The translations under genes were made by a program, and so were the position numbers. From Candidatus Melainabacteria bacterium (GTDB lineage: Bacteria > Cyanobacteriota > Vampirovibrionia > Obscuribacterales > Obscuribacteraceae), in NCBI GenBank assembly GCA_014380105.1, contig JACMKL010000692.1:1-5535 (forward strand): a stretch of DNA of 5,535 bases, given 5' to 3'. A model generated the notes under the pieces. That model did no database searches, was not told where the DNA came from, and saw only the letters and a list, made by a program, of their open reading frames with translations. This document shows, one piece after another, positions 5,364-5,535 of this stretch (its first letter is position 1; every line of letters starts with the position of its first letter).

Positions 5364-5535
5364 TGAAAGAGAAAGAGATTATTGGTAACTATGAAGTCTC
5401 AAAAGCAGGACTTCTCTCCAGACGGGAAATTTTGACCATGGGCGCTGTTGCAGCAGCCGGCGCACTGGTTTCACAAGCACCAGCAATTGCGGCAGCAGCG
5501 GGCAAAGACGCAGCGCCTGCAGCTGCCGCAGGTGA
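5363..5535 (+). CDS. Exported protein with twin-arginine signal, 5' part only
   Basis: Fifty-seven codons are visible before the window ends. A hydrophilic n-region of 18 residues leads into SRREILTMG (residues 19-27), a twin-arginine motif with Arg20-Arg21 in the expected S-R-R-x-x-L arrangement. A moderately hydrophobic Ala/Gly-rich h-region follows (about 24-37), then APAIAAAAG (39-47) with several A-x-A sites for signal peptidase I, so cleavage near residues 41-46 is likely. The next residues are Ala/Pro-rich and low in complexity. Tat signals usually serve proteins that fold or load a cofactor (iron-sulfur, molybdenum, copper, flavin) before export, but the mature protein is outside the window and its function cannot be told. 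The start at 5363 has a good SD and overlaps the leader ORF stop. Confidence 0.85.
   Translation, partial: MKEKEIIGNYEVSKAGLLSRREILTMGAVAAAGALVSQAPAIAAAAGKDAAPAAAAG

Noticed and set aside
1..5535. CRISPR array, insertion sequence or integration site
   Set aside because: No regularly spaced repeats, transposase or integrase frames, or terminal inverted repeats with target duplications were seen on either strand.

Overview
The window looks like ordinary bacterial chromosome, with short intergenic gaps, Shine-Dalgarno sites and a twin-arginine export signal. It holds four confidently identified genes, one small unrecognised gene, the start of an exported protein and a probable 17-codon leader ORF. 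A polyprenyl-phosphate sugar transferase and an ACT-domain malic enzyme next to a GC content near 50% would fit many phyla. The overall feel is compatible with the cyanobacterial lineage, including its non-photosynthetic relatives, but this placement is a guess that the sequence does not prove.

Layout. Bases 1-1001 are the 3' part of glyA (serine hydroxymethyltransferase). It overlaps by four bases (GTGA) a WecA/TagO-type polyprenyl-phosphate sugar-1-phosphate transferase (998-2386), whose C-terminus carries an unusual proline/threonine tail encoded by a 9-bp tandem repeat. A 378-bp gap (2387-2764) has no convincing gene but contains clear inverted repeats, including a perfect 11-bp one whose loop can pair downstream as a pseudoknot. 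Next is crcB (2765-3145), a Fluc-type fluoride channel. It converges on a minus-strand pair: a 99-residue, extremely charged helical protein of unknown function (3181-3480) and, 132 bp upstream of it, an NAD-type malic enzyme with an N-terminal ACT domain (3613-5118). A divergent regulatory region with several short dyads (5119-5309) separates the malic enzyme from a rightward unit. That unit is a 17-codon ORF with a very strong ribosome binding site (5310-5363), overlapping at TAATG a Tat-signal protein that runs off the window (5363 onward).

How the genes relate. glyA and the sugar transferase are translationally linked but belong to different pathways: one-carbon/glycine metabolism and cell-surface glycan initiation. 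crcB is a stand-alone detoxification gene. The malic enzyme makes pyruvate from malate, and its ACT domain suggests small-ligand control. The charged protein may be co-transcribed with it. Nothing here forms an obvious defence or mobile system. The most novel-looking items are the structured gap before crcB, the short leader ORF before the Tat protein, and the charged-helix protein.
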